64,000 nucleotides of DNA from Thiobacillus denitrificans. Lineage in GTDB: Bacteria; Pseudomonadota; Gammaproteobacteria; Burkholderiales; Thiobacillaceae. Both the position numbers and the translations under genes were made by a program. Numbering within the stretch: position 1 is the first letter of the stretch; each line of letters opens with the position of its first letter. Shown piece by piece: positions 40,977 through 51,208 of the stretch. The stretch spans positions 1 to 64,000 of the forward strand of contig NZ_LDUG01000007.1 of assembly GCF_001530125.1 (NCBI RefSeq), given 5' to 3'. The notes beneath the pieces were generated by a model. That model saw only the letters and a program-made list of their open reading frames with translations, did no database searches and was not told the DNA's origin.

Positions 40977-41660
40977 ATGGCGCAGAAACCGAAGCGAACC
41001 AAATCGGGCAGTGCCTGGATGCACGAACACGTGACGGATCCCTACGTCAAAAAAGCGCAGCAGGACGGCTATCGCTCGCGCGCCGCTTATAAGCTGCTGG
41101 AAATCGACAAGCGCGACCATCTGTTGCGCCCCGGCATGACGGTGGTAGATCTGGGCGCGGCCCCCGGCAGCTGGTGCCAGGTGGCGGTGGAGAAGATGAA
41201 GCGGCAGGGCAGGGTGCTGGCGATCGACCTGCTGCCAATGGCGCTCATCGCCGGCGTCGACAGCCTGGAAGGCGACTTTACCGAGCCGGCGGCGCTGGCC
41301 TGGCTGGAAGAAAAGTTGCAAAACGGACGGGTTGACCTTGTATTAAGTGACATGGCGCCCAATATCAGTGGAGTGATGCTGTCAGATCAGGCGCGACAGT
41401 ATGAATTGTGTGAGTTGGCGCTCGAATTTTCTGTGAACTGGTTGAAACCAGACGGCGCTTTTCTCGTCAAAGTATTTCAAGGCGTCGGCTTTGAGGATTT
41501 TCGGGCGCAGATGCGGCAGGCATTCGAGCAGGTACAGATCCGCAAGCCCGATGCCTCGCGCGACCGCAGTGCCGAGGTTTATCTGCTGGGGCGTCACCCC
41601 GTTGCGACCAAGGCTGCGGCAGAGGAAACTGCCGTGACAAGCCGGCAAGAGTCGGATTAG
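40977..41660 (+). CDS. rlmE: 23S rRNA 2'-O-ribose U2552 methyltransferase
   Basis: This 227-aa RrmJ/FtsJ methyltransferase modifies U2552 of 23S rRNA late in 50S assembly. The AdoMet motif VVDLGAAPGSWCQVAVEKM, the catalytic Lys of the SRAAYKLLEID segment, DLVLSDMAPNISGV and FLVKVFQG are all present. The C-terminal 20 residues are variable. It precedes ftsH as in E. coli (rlmE-ftsH-folP-glmM). The TAG lies inside a 15-bp palindrome. Confidence 0.97.
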   Translation: MAQKPKRTKSGSAWMHEHVTDPYVKKAQQDGYRSRAAYKLLEIDKRDHLLRPGMTVVDLGAAPGSWCQVAVEKMKRQGRVLAIDLLPMALIAGVDSLEGDFTEPAALAWLEEKLQNGRVDLVLSDMAPNISGVMLSDQARQYELCELALEFSVNWLKPDGAFLVKVFQGVGFEDFRAQMRQAFEQVQIRKPDASRDRSAEVYLLGRHPVATKAAAEETAVTSRQESD

Positions 41661-41670
41661 AATGAGTCTA

Positions 41671-41730
41671 AACGTGCTGCGCTGGGATTTAACGTGCTGC
41701 GCTTGAATTAAATATGCTGCACAAGGAGTA
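41671..41730 (+). repeat. three 20-bp tandem units before ftsH
   Basis: Unit 1 is AACGTGCTGCGCTGGGATTT (41671-41690), unit 2 AACGTGCTGCGCTTGAATTA (41691-41710) and unit 3 AATATGCTGCACAAGGAGTA (41711-41730). Units 1 and 2 share their first 13 bases exactly; unit 3 is more diverged and now carries the ftsH ribosome site AAGGAG. The repeat fills nearly the whole gap between rlmE and ftsH. Confidence 0.6.
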
Positions 41731-41733
41731 AGT

Positions 41734-43626
41734 GTGAACAATTTGTCTAAAAACATCGCTGTCTGGCTGATCATCGCCGTCGTCCTGATGACGGTCTTCA
41801 ACCAGTTCGGCGCGCAGCGCACCGCGCAGACGCAGATGCCGTACTCGCAGTTCATCGAAGAGGTGCGCCAGCAGCAGATCACCAAGGTGGTGATCGAGGG
41901 CAACGTGCTGAAGGGCGAGCGCAGCGATGGCCAGCGCTTCACCAGCTATGCGCCAAGCGATCCGTGGATGGTGTCCGACCTGCTGAAAAACAACGTCTCG
42001 ATCGAAGCCAAGCCGGAAGAGCAGCCGTCGTTCCTGATGAGCCTGCTTATTTCCTGGTTCCCGATGCTGCTGCTGATCGGCGTCTGGATCTTCTTCATGC
42101 GCCAGATGCAGGGGGGCGGGAAGGGCGGTGCGTTCTCGTTCGGCAAGAGCCGGGCACGTCTGCTTGACGAAAATACCAACCCGGTGACCTTTGCCGATGT
42201 GGCGGGTTGTGACGAGGCCAAGGAAGACGTGGCCGAGTTGGTGGATTTCCTGCGAGATCCGACCCGATTCCAGAAACTGGGTGGCCATATACCGCGCGGC
42301 GTGCTGATGGTGGGTCCCCCGGGCACGGGTAAAACGCTGCTGGCGCGCTCGATTTCGGGCGAAGCCAAAGTGCCGTTCTTCAGCATCTCGGGTTCGGATT
42401 TCGTCGAAATGTTCGTCGGCGTGGGTGCCGCACGGGTGCGCGACATGTTCGAGCAGGCGAAGAAGAGTTCGCCCTGCATCATCTTCATCGACGAACTTGA
42501 CGCGGTCGGCCGCCAGCGTGGTGCAGGCCTGGGCGGCGGCAACGACGAACGCGAGCAGACCCTGAACCAGCTGCTGGTGGAAATGGACGGCTTCGAAGCG
42601 ACCACTGGCGTCATCGTCATCGCGGCGACCAACCGTCCCGACGTGCTCGACCCAGCCCTGCTGCGGCCGGGCCGTTTTGATCGCCAGGTGTTCGTGGGCC
42701 TGCCCGACATTCGCGGCCGCGAGCAGATCCTGCTGGTGCACATGCGCAAGGTGCCGGTCGCCCCCGACGTGCGGGCCGATATCCTGGCGCGCGGCACCCC
42801 TGGCATGTCCGGCGCCGATCTTGCCAACCTGATCAACGAAGCAGCCCTGTTTGCCGCCCGTGGCAACAAGCGCCTGGTCGATATGGACGATTTCGAGAAG
42901 GCCAAGGACAAGATCCTGATGGGTGCCGAGCGCAAGTCCATGGTGATTACGCCCGAGGACAAGAAAAAAACCGCTTACCACGAGTCGGGCCATGCGGTGG
43001 TCGGCATGTCCCTGCCAGGGTGCGACCCGGTCCACAAGGTGACCGTGATCCCGCGTGGCAGAGCCTTGGGCGTGACCATGTCGTTGCCCACCATGGACCG
43101 TTTCAGCCTGTACAAGGATGAGATGCTGTCGCAGATCAGCATGCTGTTCGGCGGCCGGGTGGCCGAGGAAATTTTCGTTGGCAGTATCTCGACTGGCGCA
43201 TCGAACGATTTCGAGCGTGCCACCAGCATCGCGCGCGACATGGTGACGCGCTACGGCATGTCAGAAGCCCTGGGGCCGATGGTGTATGGCGAAAACGAGG
43301 GCGAGGTGTTCCTGGGGCGTTCGGTGACCACGCACAAGAACATGAGCGAAGCCACCATGCAGAAGATCGACGCCGAAGTTCGCCGCATTCTGGACGAGCA
43401 ATACGCGGTGGCAAAGAAAATCCTGACAGACAACCGTGACAAGGTCGAAGCAATGACTGCCGCGTTGCTGGAATTCGAAACTATCGATTCCGATCAGATC
43501 GGCGACATCATGGCGGGGCGTCCGGTGCGTCAGCCCAAGCCGCTCGCCACCCCGCAGCCTCCGGCAGGCGGCGATGACAAGCCGAGCGCACCGGCGCCGA
43601 CCACCCAGCCTGTGCAGGAAGGCTGA
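41734..43626 (+). CDS. ftsH: ATP-dependent zinc metalloprotease FtsH
   Basis: This 630-aa inner-membrane protease degrades damaged membrane and regulatory proteins. There are two membrane helices ([39 protein letters not shown]), an AAA domain with Walker A GPPGTGKT, Walker [12 protein letters not shown] and the second-region [22 protein letters not shown], and a zinc site [10 protein letters not shown] (HExxH). The C-terminal tail is Pro-rich. The start is GTG with AAGGAG upstream. An intrinsic terminator lies just downstream. Confidence 0.98.
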   Translation: MNNLSKNIAVWLIIAVVLMTVFNQFGAQRTAQTQMPYSQFIEEVRQQQITKVVIEGNVLKGERSDGQRFTSYAPSDPWMVSDLLKNNVSIEAKPEEQPSFLMSLLISWFPMLLLIGVWIFFMRQMQGGGKGGAFSFGKSRARLLDENTNPVTFADVAGCDEAKEDVAELVDFLRDPTRFQKLGGHIPRGVLMVGPPGTGKTLLARSISGEAKVPFFSISGSDFVEMFVGVGAARVRDMFEQAKKSSPCIIFIDELDAVGRQRGAGLGGGNDEREQTLNQLLVEMDGFEATTGVIVIAATNRPDVLDPALLRPGRFDRQVFVGLPDIRGREQILLVHMRKVPVAPDVRADILARGTPGMSGADLANLINEAALFAARGNKRLVDMDDFEKAKDKILMGAERKSMVITPEDKKKTAYHESGHAVVGMSLPGCDPVHKVTVIPRGRALGVTMSLPTMDRFSLYKDEMLSQISMLFGGRVAEEIFVGSISTGASNDFERATSIARDMVTRYGMSEALGPMVYGENEGEVFLGRSVTTHKNMSEATMQKIDAEVRRILDEQYAVAKKILTDNRDKVEAMTAALLEFETIDSDQIGDIMAGRPVRQPKPLATPQPPAGGDDKPSAPAPTTQPVQEG

Positions 43627-43651
43627 ATGAGGATTCGGGTTCACGCACTAC

Positions 43652-43680
43652 AATAGAGGGGCTTAGGCTCCTCTATTTTT
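43652..43680 (+). terminator. intrinsic terminator abutting the folP start
   Basis: AATAGAGG, a loop of ten bases, CCTCTATT and a T-run to 43680 form a rho-independent terminator after ftsH. The next base is the A of the folP ATG, so the hairpin covers the place where the folP ribosome site should be. Confidence 0.7.
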
Positions 43681-44520
43681 ATGTCCTTTCTCCGCGCAGG
43701 TCCGCACTGCCTCTCCCTGGCAAGGCCCCTCATCATGGGCATCGTCAACGTCACGCCTGATTCATTTTCGGATGGGGGCCGTCTGGACGATGCGCAGGCG
43801 GCGATCCGACACGGTTTCAAGTTGCAGGAAGAAGGCGCCGATATCCTTGACGTGGGTGGGGAATCCACTCGCCCTGGCGCGGCGGCTGTGCCTGCCGACG
43901 AGGAAATCCGCCGCGTGTTGCCGGTGATCGAGGCGCTTGCCGGTCGCGGCTGCGTGGTGTCGGTCGACACGATGAAGCCCGCGGTGATGCGGGCGGCGCT
44001 CGGTGCCGGCGCGGTCATGGTGAACGATGTGATGGCCTTGCGCGCCTCCGGCGCACTGGAAACGGTGGCAGCGTCCGATGCGGCGGTGTGCCTGATGCAT
44101 ATGCAGGGCGAGCCGCAGCGCATGCAGCAGGCGCCCTGTTACACCGATGTGGTGGAAGATGTGAAGCGGTTTTTGCAGGAGCGCATTGCGGCCTGCGAAG
44201 CGGCAGGCATCAGCCGCGAGCGGCTGGTAATCGACCCGGGCTTTGGCTTCGGCAAGACGCTGGAACACAATCTGGCCTTGCTCCGCCACTTGAATCGCCT
44301 GGTTGAACTGGGGCTGCCGGTGCTGGCCGGCCTGTCGCGCAAGTTCATGCTGGGCACGCTGACCGGACGCGATGTCGGGGCGCGCGAATTCGCCGGGGTG
44401 GCGGCGCATCTGGCTGCCGTGGCGCGCGGCGCGCGGCTGCTCCGGGTACACAATGTAGCGGCCATGCGCGATGCGCTGGTCATCTGGAATGCAGTGGAGG
44501 AACAACAGGATGGGACGTAA
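43681..44520 (+). CDS. folP: dihydropteroate synthase
   Basis: This 279-aa TIM-barrel enzyme joins p-aminobenzoate to the pterin in folate synthesis and is the sulfonamide target. [58 protein letters not shown] and [16 protein letters not shown] are the family motifs. The ATG at 43681 fits relatives in length, but no Shine-Dalgarno precedes it because the ftsH terminator occupies that place. The 3' end overlaps glmM by 11 bases. Confidence 0.96.
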   Translation: MSFLRAGPHCLSLARPLIMGIVNVTPDSFSDGGRLDDAQAAIRHGFKLQEEGADILDVGGESTRPGAAAVPADEEIRRVLPVIEALAGRGCVVSVDTMKPAVMRAALGAGAVMVNDVMALRASGALETVAASDAAVCLMHMQGEPQRMQQAPCYTDVVEDVKRFLQERIAACEAAGISRERLVIDPGFGFGKTLEHNLALLRHLNRLVELGLPVLAGLSRKFMLGTLTGRDVGAREFAGVAAHLAAVARGARLLRVHNVAAMRDALVIWNAVEEQQDGT

Positions 44521-45874
44521 ATATTTCGGTACCGACGGCGTGCGGGGCAGGGTGGGCGAGTCGCCGATCACCCCCGAATTTGTCATGCATCTGGGCTACG
44601 CCGCCGGACAGGTGCTGGTGGCCGACCGCGGCAGCCTGCCGCCGAACCAGCATCCGACCGTGCTGATCGGCAAGGACACCCGAATTTCCGGCTACATGCT
44701 GGAAGCCGCGCTGGAAGCTGGGCTCACCGCCGCCGGCGTGAACGTGCTGATGACCGGGCCGATGCCGACGCCGGCGGTGGCGTATCTGACGCGTGCCCTG
44801 CGCCTGCAGGCCGGGGTGGTGATCTCGGCCTCGCATAATCCGTTCGAGGACAACGGCATCAAATTTTTTTCGGCCAACGGCCAGAAACTGCCCGACAGCG
44901 TCGAGGAAGCCATCGAGGCGCGGCTGGACCACCCGATCGTGACGGTCAATGCGCGCCAGCTGGGACGCGCCCGCCGCATGGAGGACGCAGCGGCGCGTTA
45001 TATCGAGTTTTGCAAGAGCACCTTCCCCAATCAGCTCGACTTGCGGGGGATGCGCATCGTGGTCGATTGCGCCAACGGCGCCACTTACCACATTGCCCCG
45101 CACGTGCTGCACGAACTGGGCGCCGAGGTGGTTGCCATTGGCAACGAACCGAATGGCTTCAATATCAACGACGAATGCGGCGCAACCCATACCAAGACAC
45201 TTTCCGATGCGGTGCGCTCGCATCGCGCGGATCTTGGGATTTCGCTTGATGGCGACGGCGACCGCCTGATGATGGCCGACGCCCATGGACGGATTTACGA
45301 CGGCGACCAGCTGGTTTATGTCATCGCACGTCACCGAATCCAGACCGGCTACATGAAGGGCGGGGTGGTCGGCACCCTGATGACCAATCTCGGCATGGAG
45401 CACGCGCTCGGCCGTATTCATGTCCCGTTCGAGCGCGCCAAGGTGGGCGACCGCTATGTGCTGGAGCGTCTCCATGCCAACGGCTGGACCCTCGGCGGCG
45501 AGACCTCCGGACATATTCTGTGCCTGGACAAGCACACCACCGGAGACGGGATTGTCTCAGCGCTGCAGGTGCTGCGCGCGGTCCGGGAGAGCGGTGAAAC
45601 CCTGGATGAAATGACCGCCGATCTGGCCATTTACCCCCAGGTCATGATCAATGTCCAGGTGGCAAAAGGCTTCAAGGTGGACTCAACGCCGGCAGTCAGT
45701 GCGTCGGTGGCGGAAGCCGAGGCGACCTTGAACGGCAACGGGCGGGTTGTCCTGCGTGCGTCCGGCACTGAGCCGTTGATTCGCGTGATGGTGGAGGGGC
45801 GCGATGTTGATCAGGTCCGACACACAGCTGAAACAATCGCCTCTGTTGTAAAGATTGCAGCCGCGGCCGGATGA
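44510..45874 (+). CDS. glmM: phosphoglucosamine mutase
   Basis: This 454-aa enzyme converts glucosamine-6-phosphate to the 1-phosphate for peptidoglycan and LPS. The catalytic serine lies in [19 protein letters not shown] (Ser about 108), with the metal loop [16 protein letters not shown], the sugar loop GGETSGHI and the phosphate loop [20 protein letters not shown] 44510 gives the standard start [13 protein letters not shown]. It overlaps the end of folP, as in the conserved ftsH-folP-glmM order. Confidence 0.97.
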   Translation: MGRKYFGTDGVRGRVGESPITPEFVMHLGYAAGQVLVADRGSLPPNQHPTVLIGKDTRISGYMLEAALEAGLTAAGVNVLMTGPMPTPAVAYLTRALRLQAGVVISASHNPFEDNGIKFFSANGQKLPDSVEEAIEARLDHPIVTVNARQLGRARRMEDAAARYIEFCKSTFPNQLDLRGMRIVVDCANGATYHIAPHVLHELGAEVVAIGNEPNGFNINDECGATHTKTLSDAVRSHRADLGISLDGDGDRLMMADAHGRIYDGDQLVYVIARHRIQTGYMKGGVVGTLMTNLGMEHALGRIHVPFERAKVGDRYVLERLHANGWTLGGETSGHILCLDKHTTGDGIVSALQVLRAVRESGETLDEMTADLAIYPQVMINVQVAKGFKVDSTPAVSASVAEAEATLNGNGRVVLRASGTEPLIRVMVEGRDVDQVRHTAETIASVVKIAAAAG

Positions 45875-45883
45875 TTTCCCGTC

Positions 45884-45917
45884 CTGAAATATTTCTGTAA
45901 TATTCGCCCGTTAGTAT
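45884..45917 (+). promoter_or_regulatory. Pho box and -10 of the pst operon
   Basis: CTGAAAT-ATTT-CTGTAAT (45884-45901) matches the PhoB box of two 7-bp half-sites with 4-bp spacing (consensus CTGTCAT). TAGTAT at 45912-45917 is a -10 box ten bases later, as expected when PhoB replaces the -35 contact. It lies 49 bases before the pstS ATG. PhoB control is inferred. Confidence 0.75.
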
Positions 45918-45966
45918 GGCGACGTCGCCCATGCGGCAACGTCAACTACTACCGGAGATATTTCAA

Positions 45967-46986
45967 ATGCGTACACTCAACAAACTCGCTCAAGGTACCC
46001 TGGCTGCGGCCATGGGACTGGCTTTCTCGATCAGCGCGCTGGCCGCGGACATCACGGGCGCGGGTGCAACCTTCCCTTACGCGGTTTACACTAAGTGGGC
46101 CGAAGCCTATCAGGTTGCCACCGGCAACAAGGTCAACTACCAGGGGATCGGTTCATCGGGCGGCGTCAAGCAAATCAAGGCCAAGACTGTCGATTTTGGC
46201 GGTACGGATGCACCGGTCAAGGAGGCCGACCTGGGTGCGGCAGGCTTGGTTCAGGTGCCGACCGTGATGGGCGGCGTGACCATCGTCATGAACGTTCCCG
46301 GTATTGAATCCGGCAAGCTGAAGCTGGACGGCGACACTGCCGCCAACATCTTCCGCGGCGCCATCACCAAGTGGAACGATCCCGCCATCGCCAAGCTGAA
46401 TCCCGGCGTCACGCTGCCGGACCTGGCCATCACGGTGTCGCATCGTTCCGACGGTTCGGGCACCACCTATGCGTTTAGCAACTACCTGGCCAAGCAGTCG
46501 CTGGCTTTCAAGCGTGACGTTGGCGCCGGCAACACAGTGAACTGGCCTTCGAACGCGGTGGGCGGCAAGGGCAACCCGGGTGTCGCGGCCAACGTGCAGA
46601 AGATCAAGGGTACGATCGGCTATGTGGATATCGCCGATGCGATGAAGAACAACATGAGCTTCGTGGCGCTGAAGAACCGTGCCGGCAACTATATCGTGCC
46701 GAGCCAGGATTCGGTTGCCGACGCGGCTGCCGGTGCCGACTTCAAGGTCAAGGGCATGGCGCCTGACCTGCTGGACCAGTCGCACAAGAACGCCTGGCCC
46801 ATCACCAGCGCCACCTACATGCTGGCGTATGAAAAGGGCAGCGATGCCGCCAAGCAGAAAGGTATCGTAGACTTCTTTACCTGGTCCCTGAACAACGGTC
46901 AGAAAATGGCCGCCGATCTCGGCTTTGTGGCGCTGCCACCCAATGTCGTGAAGATGGTCGAAGCAGAAATGAAGAAAATCAAGTAA
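45967..46986 (+). CDS. pstS: phosphate ABC transporter substrate-binding protein
   Basis: This 339-aa periplasmic protein has a signal peptide (RTLNKLAQGTLAAAMGLAFSISALA, cleaved before ADITGAG). The phosphate-binding motifs ITGAGATFPYAVYTKW, YQGIGSSGGVKQI, DFGGTDAPV and TVSHRSDGSGTTYAF are typical of PstS. It delivers phosphate to PstCA. The frame begins at MRTLNKL; a longer frame would include the -10 region. A strong terminator lies 22 bases after the stop, so PstS can be made in excess over the membrane subunits. Confidence 0.97.
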   Translation: MRTLNKLAQGTLAAAMGLAFSISALAADITGAGATFPYAVYTKWAEAYQVATGNKVNYQGIGSSGGVKQIKAKTVDFGGTDAPVKEADLGAAGLVQVPTVMGGVTIVMNVPGIESGKLKLDGDTAANIFRGAITKWNDPAIAKLNPGVTLPDLAITVSHRSDGSGTTYAFSNYLAKQSLAFKRDVGAGNTVNWPSNAVGGKGNPGVAANVQKIKGTIGYVDIADAMKNNMSFVALKNRAGNYIVPSQDSVADAAAGADFKVKGMAPDLLDQSHKNAWPITSATYMLAYEKGSDAAKQKGIVDFFTWSLNNGQKMAADLGFVALPPNVVKMVEAEMKKIK

Positions 46987-47007
46987 GCATCTGTTAACTT
47001 GATGGAT

Positions 47008-47037
47008 GCCGGAGGCGGCTTGCCGCCTCCGGCTTTT
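47008..47037 (+). terminator. partial terminator between pstS and pstC
   Basis: GCCGGAGGCGGC-TT-GCCGCCTCCGGC followed by TTTT is a perfect 12-bp stem. Placed inside the pst operon it probably lowers expression of pstCAB relative to pstS, or the downstream genes have another promoter. Confidence 0.85.
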
Positions 47038-47108
47038 CTACGAAAACACCTGCCTGTTCCAGCGGGTGCTTCCGCAGATAATAGACGAACCGATAGGCAC
47101 CCCCCACC

Positions 47109-48086
47109 GTGAGTGAGCCCAGCGTAACCGCCGGAATCGATCTGCATGCCAGGCAGGTCAGGAAATTCCGCTTGCAGGACCTGCTTTTCCATCGCACTAC
47201 CCAGTTGTTTGCGTTTGTCGTGCTGGCGGCGCTGGTGGGGATTCTGGTGTCGCTCACCATCGAGGCCTGGCCCAGCCTCAAGGAATTCGGCCCGGCTTTC
47301 CTGTGGACCAACATCTGGAGTGTGCCGGATGACAAATTCGGGGCACTGGCCGCGATCTATGGCACGGTGGTGACATCCGTGCTGGCGCTGCTGATTGCGG
47401 TGCCGATCAGCTTCGGCATCGCCCTGTTCCTGACCGAAACCTGCCCGGTGTGGTTGCGTCGCCCCTTGGGCACCGCGATTGAATTGCTGGCAGGGATCCC
47501 CTCCATTGTCTACGGCATCTGGGGCCTGTTCGTTTTCGTCCCCTTGTTTGCTGAATATATACAACCCCACCTGCAGGATCTGCTGGGTCATGTGCCGGTA
47601 ATCGGCGGCTGGTTCTCCGGTCCGCCCATCGGGGTGGGCATTTTCGCCGCCAGTATCGTGCTGTCGCTGATGGTGATTCCCTTTATCGCCTCGGTGATGC
47701 GCGATGTGTTCGAGACGGTGCCGGACGTACTGAGGGAGTCGGCTTATGCTGTCGGCTGCACCACCTGGGAAGTCGTGCGCAACATTGTCTTGCCCTACAC
47801 CCGCGTTGGCGTCATCGGCGGCATCATGCTGGGGCTGGGGCGCGCGCTGGGCGAAACCATGGCGGTGACTTTTGTCATCGGCAACGCCAACCGCATCAAC
47901 GGCAGCCTGTTTGCGCCGGGCACCTCGATTGCCTCGACCCTGGCGAACGAATTTGGCGAGGCCGATCCCGGTCTGCATATCGCTTCCCTGTTCGAGTTGG
48001 GCCTTGTGCTGTTCATCCTCACCTTTATCGTGCTGGCGATTTCGCGCTGGTTGATCAGCCGCAGCATGGGATCCGAGGGCCTGTAA
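47109..48086 (+). CDS. pstC: phosphate ABC transporter permease PstC
   Basis: This 325-aa inner-membrane permease has six helices. The cytoplasmic EAA loop is [35 protein letters not shown], and the conserved [17 protein letters not shown] and [16 protein letters not shown] segments are present. Start GTG 47109. pstA follows after 3 bases. With PstA it forms the phosphate channel energised by PstB. Confidence 0.95.
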   Translation: MSEPSVTAGIDLHARQVRKFRLQDLLFHRTTQLFAFVVLAALVGILVSLTIEAWPSLKEFGPAFLWTNIWSVPDDKFGALAAIYGTVVTSVLALLIAVPISFGIALFLTETCPVWLRRPLGTAIELLAGIPSIVYGIWGLFVFVPLFAEYIQPHLQDLLGHVPVIGGWFSGPPIGVGIFAASIVLSLMVIPFIASVMRDVFETVPDVLRESAYAVGCTTWEVVRNIVLPYTRVGVIGGIMLGLGRALGETMAVTFVIGNANRINGSLFAPGTSIASTLANEFGEADPGLHIASLFELGLVLFILTFIVLAISRWLISRSMGSEGL

Positions 48087-48089
48087 ATC

Positions 48090-48935
48090 ATGATGAGTCT
48101 GTACACCCGCCGCGTCTGGATCAACCGCATCGGCATCGCTCTGTCGATGGTCGCGATGAGCCTGGGGCTGATCGGGTTGCTGTGGATTTTGTGGACGCTG
48201 TTTTCCAGGGGCTTTGCCGCGCTGAGCTGGGATTTGTTCACCCAGGACACGCCGGCGCCGGGGTCCGAAGGCGGCGGCCTGCGCAACGCCATCGTCGGCA
48301 GCGGCCTCATCCTGTTTTTTTCCATGCTGATCTCGACGCCGATCGGCATTCTGGCCGGCATCTATCTGGCCGAGTACGGGCGCATTTCCCGGTTTGCGTC
48401 GTTCACCCGCTTCATGACCGACATCATGCTGTCGGCTCCCTCCATCGTCATCGGCCTGTTTGTGTATGCCTTGTTCGTAGCGACCACCGGCGGATTTTCA
48501 GGTTGGGCGGGGTCGCTGGCGCTGGCGCTGATCGCCATCCCGGTGGTGGTGCGCACCACTGAAAACATGCTGAAACTGGTACCCACCAGTCTGCGTGAAG
48601 CGGCCTTTGCGGTAGGTGCGCCACGCTGGCAGGTGTCGCTCAAAGTGACGCTGCGGGCAGTCAAGTCGGGCGTGGTGACCGGCGTATTGCTGGCGATGGC
48701 GCGCATCACCGGCGAGACCGCGCCGCTGCTGTTTACCGCGCTGAACAACCAGTTCTTCAGCACCAATATGGCCGAACCGATGGGTAACCTGCCGGTGGTA
48801 ATTTATCAGTTCGCACTGAGCCCGTATGACAACTGGGTCAATCTGGCCTGGGGTGGCGCATTGCTAATTGCCATCCTGGTGCTGGCGGTCAATATCGGTG
48901 TCCGCGTCATTTTCCGCAACAAAGTCAAACGTTAA
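48090..48935 (+). CDS. pstA: phosphate ABC transporter permease PstA
   Basis: This 281-aa permease partners PstC. Signatures are GGGLRNAIVGSGLILFFSML, GILAGIYLAEYGR, SAPSIVIGLFVYALFV and the EAA loop VPTSLREAAFAVGAPRWQVSLKVTLRAVKSGVVTGVLLAMARITGETAPLLFTAL. Six helices can be seen. pstB follows after 18 bp. Confidence 0.95.
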   Translation: MMSLYTRRVWINRIGIALSMVAMSLGLIGLLWILWTLFSRGFAALSWDLFTQDTPAPGSEGGGLRNAIVGSGLILFFSMLISTPIGILAGIYLAEYGRISRFASFTRFMTDIMLSAPSIVIGLFVYALFVATTGGFSGWAGSLALALIAIPVVVRTTENMLKLVPTSLREAAFAVGAPRWQVSLKVTLRAVKSGVVTGVLLAMARITGETAPLLFTALNNQFFSTNMAEPMGNLPVVIYQFALSPYDNWVNLAWGGALLIAILVLAVNIGVRVIFRNKVKR

Positions 48936-48953
48936 TTTCTCCGGAGCTTCACG

Positions 48954-49736
48954 ATGCCCGATCAAGCCCTGCCCACCGGCGAAAATGCTGCCCTGCAGGT
49001 CCGCAACCTGGATTTTTTCTACGGCGATTTCAAAGCTCTCGTCAATGTCAATATGGACATCGCCAACAAGAAGGTGACGGCCTTCATCGGGCCGTCCGGT
49101 TGTGGTAAATCCACTTTGCTGCGTGCCTTCAATCGCATGTACGACTTGTATCCGGGGCAGCGTGCCGAAGGCCAGATCCTGTTCCACGACAAGAACCTGC
49201 TCGACAAGAGCCAGGACGTGAACCTGGTGCGCGCCAAGATCGGCATGGTGTTCCAGAAGCCGACGCCATTTCCGATGACGATCTATGAAAACATTGCTTT
49301 CGGCGCGCGACTGTACGAGCCCATGTCGAAAAGTGCGATGGACGATCGTGTTGAATGGGCGCTTAAGAAAGCTGCGCTGTGGGGCGAGGTGAAAGACAAG
49401 TTGCAACAGAACGGCCTGTCGCTTTCCGGTGGCCAGCAGCAGCGTCTGTGCATTGCGCGCGCGGTCGCGGTCAAGCCAGAAATTGTATTGCTGGATGAAC
49501 CAACCTCGGCGCTGGATCCCCTCTCCACCGCCAAAATCGAAGAACTCATCAACGAGTTGAAAAGCGAATACACCATTGCCATCGTCACCCACAACATGCA
49601 GCAGGCTGCGCGGATTTCCGACTTCACGGCGTTCATGTACCTGGGCGAACTCATCGAGTTCAACGAAACCGGCACTATCTTCATGCAGCCGGGCAAGAAG
49701 CAGACCGAAGACTACATTACCGGCCGATTCGGCTAA
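48954..49736 (+). CDS. pstB: phosphate ABC transporter ATP-binding protein
   Basis: This 260-aa ATPase of the Pst importer has Walker [10 protein letters not shown], the signature [33 protein letters not shown] (with Walker B), the [16 protein letters not shown]-loop region and [12 protein letters not shown] (switch His). No phoU gene follows, unlike many pst operons; tpiA comes next after 84 bp. Confidence 0.97.
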   Translation: MPDQALPTGENAALQVRNLDFFYGDFKALVNVNMDIANKKVTAFIGPSGCGKSTLLRAFNRMYDLYPGQRAEGQILFHDKNLLDKSQDVNLVRAKIGMVFQKPTPFPMTIYENIAFGARLYEPMSKSAMDDRVEWALKKAALWGEVKDKLQQNGLSLSGGQQQRLCIARAVAVKPEIVLLDEPTSALDPLSTAKIEELINELKSEYTIAIVTHNMQQAARISDFTAFMYLGELIEFNETGTIFMQPGKKQTEDYITGRFG

Positions 49737-49820
49737 TCCCTCTGCGCGCGCAGCGGGTTCGGCGGTTGACCGGCGGGCGCGTTGCGCTTACCATCGCGCA
49801 CTTTTGTTCGGCAGACTCCC

Positions 49821-50567
49821 ATGCGCAAGAAGCTCGTAGCCGGTAACTGGAAAATGCACGGCAGCCTGGCGGAAAACGCCGCGTTGCTGGCCGCACTCAA
49901 ACCCGCCCTGTCCGGTATCGAGGCCGTGGTGTGCGTGCCTTTTCCGTATCTGGCGCAGGCGCAGGCCGAACTCGCCGGTTCGTCGATTGCCTGGGGTGCG
50001 CAAAACGTATCCGAGCAGGCCAAAGGTGCTTTCACCGGCGAAGTGTCGGCCTCCATGCTGCTCGATTTCGGCTGCACCTATGTGATTGTTGGTCATTCCG
50101 AGCGGCGCAGTCTGTACGGCGAATCCGACGCGCTGGTGGCGAGCAAATACGTGGCCGCGCAGGCAGCGGGCTTGACGCCTATTCTGTGCGTGGGTGAATC
50201 GCTGGCCGAGCGCGAGTCGGGCGTGACCGAAGCTGTCGTCGCGCGTCAGCTCGATGCCGTGATCAACGCCGCCGGCGTGGCGTCGCTGGCCAAGGCGGTG
50301 GTGGCATATGAGCCGGTGTGGGCAATCGGTACCGGCAAAACGGCTTCACCGGAGCAGGCACAGGCGGTACACGCCTTCATACGCGGCAAGATCGCCGCAC
50401 TCGATGCGGGCGTGGCAGACCAGCTGGTGATCCAGTATGGGGGTAGCGTAAAAGCCGCGAATGCGGCAGAATTGATGGTTCAGCCGGATATCGATGGCGG
50501 CCTGATTGGCGGCGCTTCTCTGGTCGCTGACGAGTTCATCGCGATTTGCCGCGCGGCAGCCAAGTAA
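49821..50567 (+). CDS. tpiA: triosephosphate isomerase
   Basis: This 248-aa glycolytic enzyme has the catalytic Lys in VAGNWKMHG, His in IVGHSERR, Glu in [15 protein letters not shown] and the phosphate loop [12 protein letters not shown] / [10 protein letters not shown]. The start at 49821 gives the family N-terminus [12 protein letters not shown]. secG follows after 10 bp, as is usual in betaproteobacteria. Confidence 0.97.
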   Translation: MRKKLVAGNWKMHGSLAENAALLAALKPALSGIEAVVCVPFPYLAQAQAELAGSSIAWGAQNVSEQAKGAFTGEVSASMLLDFGCTYVIVGHSERRSLYGESDALVASKYVAAQAAGLTPILCVGESLAERESGVTEAVVARQLDAVINAAGVASLAKAVVAYEPVWAIGTGKTASPEQAQAVHAFIRGKIAALDAGVADQLVIQYGGSVKAANAAELMVQPDIDGGLIGGASLVADEFIAICRAAAK

Positions 50568-50577
50568 GAGTCAAAAT

Positions 50578-50931
50578 ATGGAAACCTTGTTCTGGATCGT
50601 TCACGTTATCGTTGCCATCACGGTCATCGCGCTGGTGCTGCTGCAGCATGGGAAAGGCGCGGACATGGGCGCGGCGTTTGGCGGCGGATCGTCCGGCAGC
50701 CTGTTCGGCGCGACCGGTTCTGCCAATTTTCTGAGCCGCAGCACCGCCATCGTGGCGACCCTGTTTTTCCTGACCAGTCTGGGGCTGGCCTATTTCGGGC
50801 TGCAGCAGCACAAGCCGGCCGCCAGTGTGCTGGATCGCACATCGGTGCCGGCGACAGCGACGCAGCCCGCTGCGCCCGCACAAATTCCAGGCCAGGGCAA
50901 CGGCTCGAAAGCGGGTGACATTCCGCAGTAA
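50578..50931 (+). CDS. secG: preprotein translocase subunit SecG
   Basis: This 117-aa protein has two membrane helices ([43 protein letters not shown]). The conserved loop [28 protein letters not shown] lies between them. SecG aids SecYE in export. A Pro/Ala/Gln-rich tail of about 35 residues follows, longer than in E. coli but common in betaproteobacteria. The adjacent tRNA-Leu is a conserved neighbour. Confidence 0.95.
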   Translation: METLFWIVHVIVAITVIALVLLQHGKGADMGAAFGGGSSGSLFGATGSANFLSRSTAIVATLFFLTSLGLAYFGLQQHKPAASVLDRTSVPATATQPAAPAQIPGQGNGSKAGDIPQ

Positions 50932-50964
50932 ACCAGCAGAACACATTGGGGCGCAAGCCCTTTG

Positions 50965-51049
50965 GCCGACGTGGTGGAATTGGTAGACACGCTATCTTGA
51001 GGGGGTAGTGACCTAGGTCGTGCGAGTTCGAGTCTCGCCGTCGGCACCA
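50965..51049 (+). tRNA. tRNA-Leu (anticodon GAG)
   Basis: The acceptor stem GCCGACG/CGTCGGC pairs perfectly and the 3' ACCA is encoded. The anticodon stem CTATC/GGTAG encloses the loop TTGAGGG, with GAG at 50999-51001, reading CUC/CUU leucine codons. A long variable arm (TGACCTAGGTCG region) marks a class II tRNA. The T arm is GCGAG-TTCGAGT-CTCGC. Confidence 0.97.
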
Positions 51050-51129
51050 TCAAATTTCCTGATTCATTCATTAGCGTTCGCTATCGAATAAGCTTTTGAT
51101 TTTTAAGACAAAAATACCAATTTTTCGGC

Positions 51130-51159
51130 TTGACAGTCGAGCCGCTCCGCTAATAAACT
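51130..51159 (+). promoter_or_regulatory. candidate promoter of the nuo operon
   Basis: TTGACA (51130-51135, perfect -35) and TAAACT (51154-51159) are spaced by 18 bp, 50 bases before the nuoA start. TAATAA at 51151-51156 is an alternative -10 with a short spacer. The upstream 70 bp is AT-rich (AAGCTTTTGATTTTTAAGAC), which could act as an UP element. Confidence 0.55.
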
Positions 51160-51208
51160 CGGGTCATAATCACTCAATAGCCTGAAATAGGCATAACGGA
51201 GGACCCCG

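Noticed and set aside
50932-50964. Terminator after secG
   Set aside because: No stable stem with a T-run; secG and the tRNA may share a transcript.
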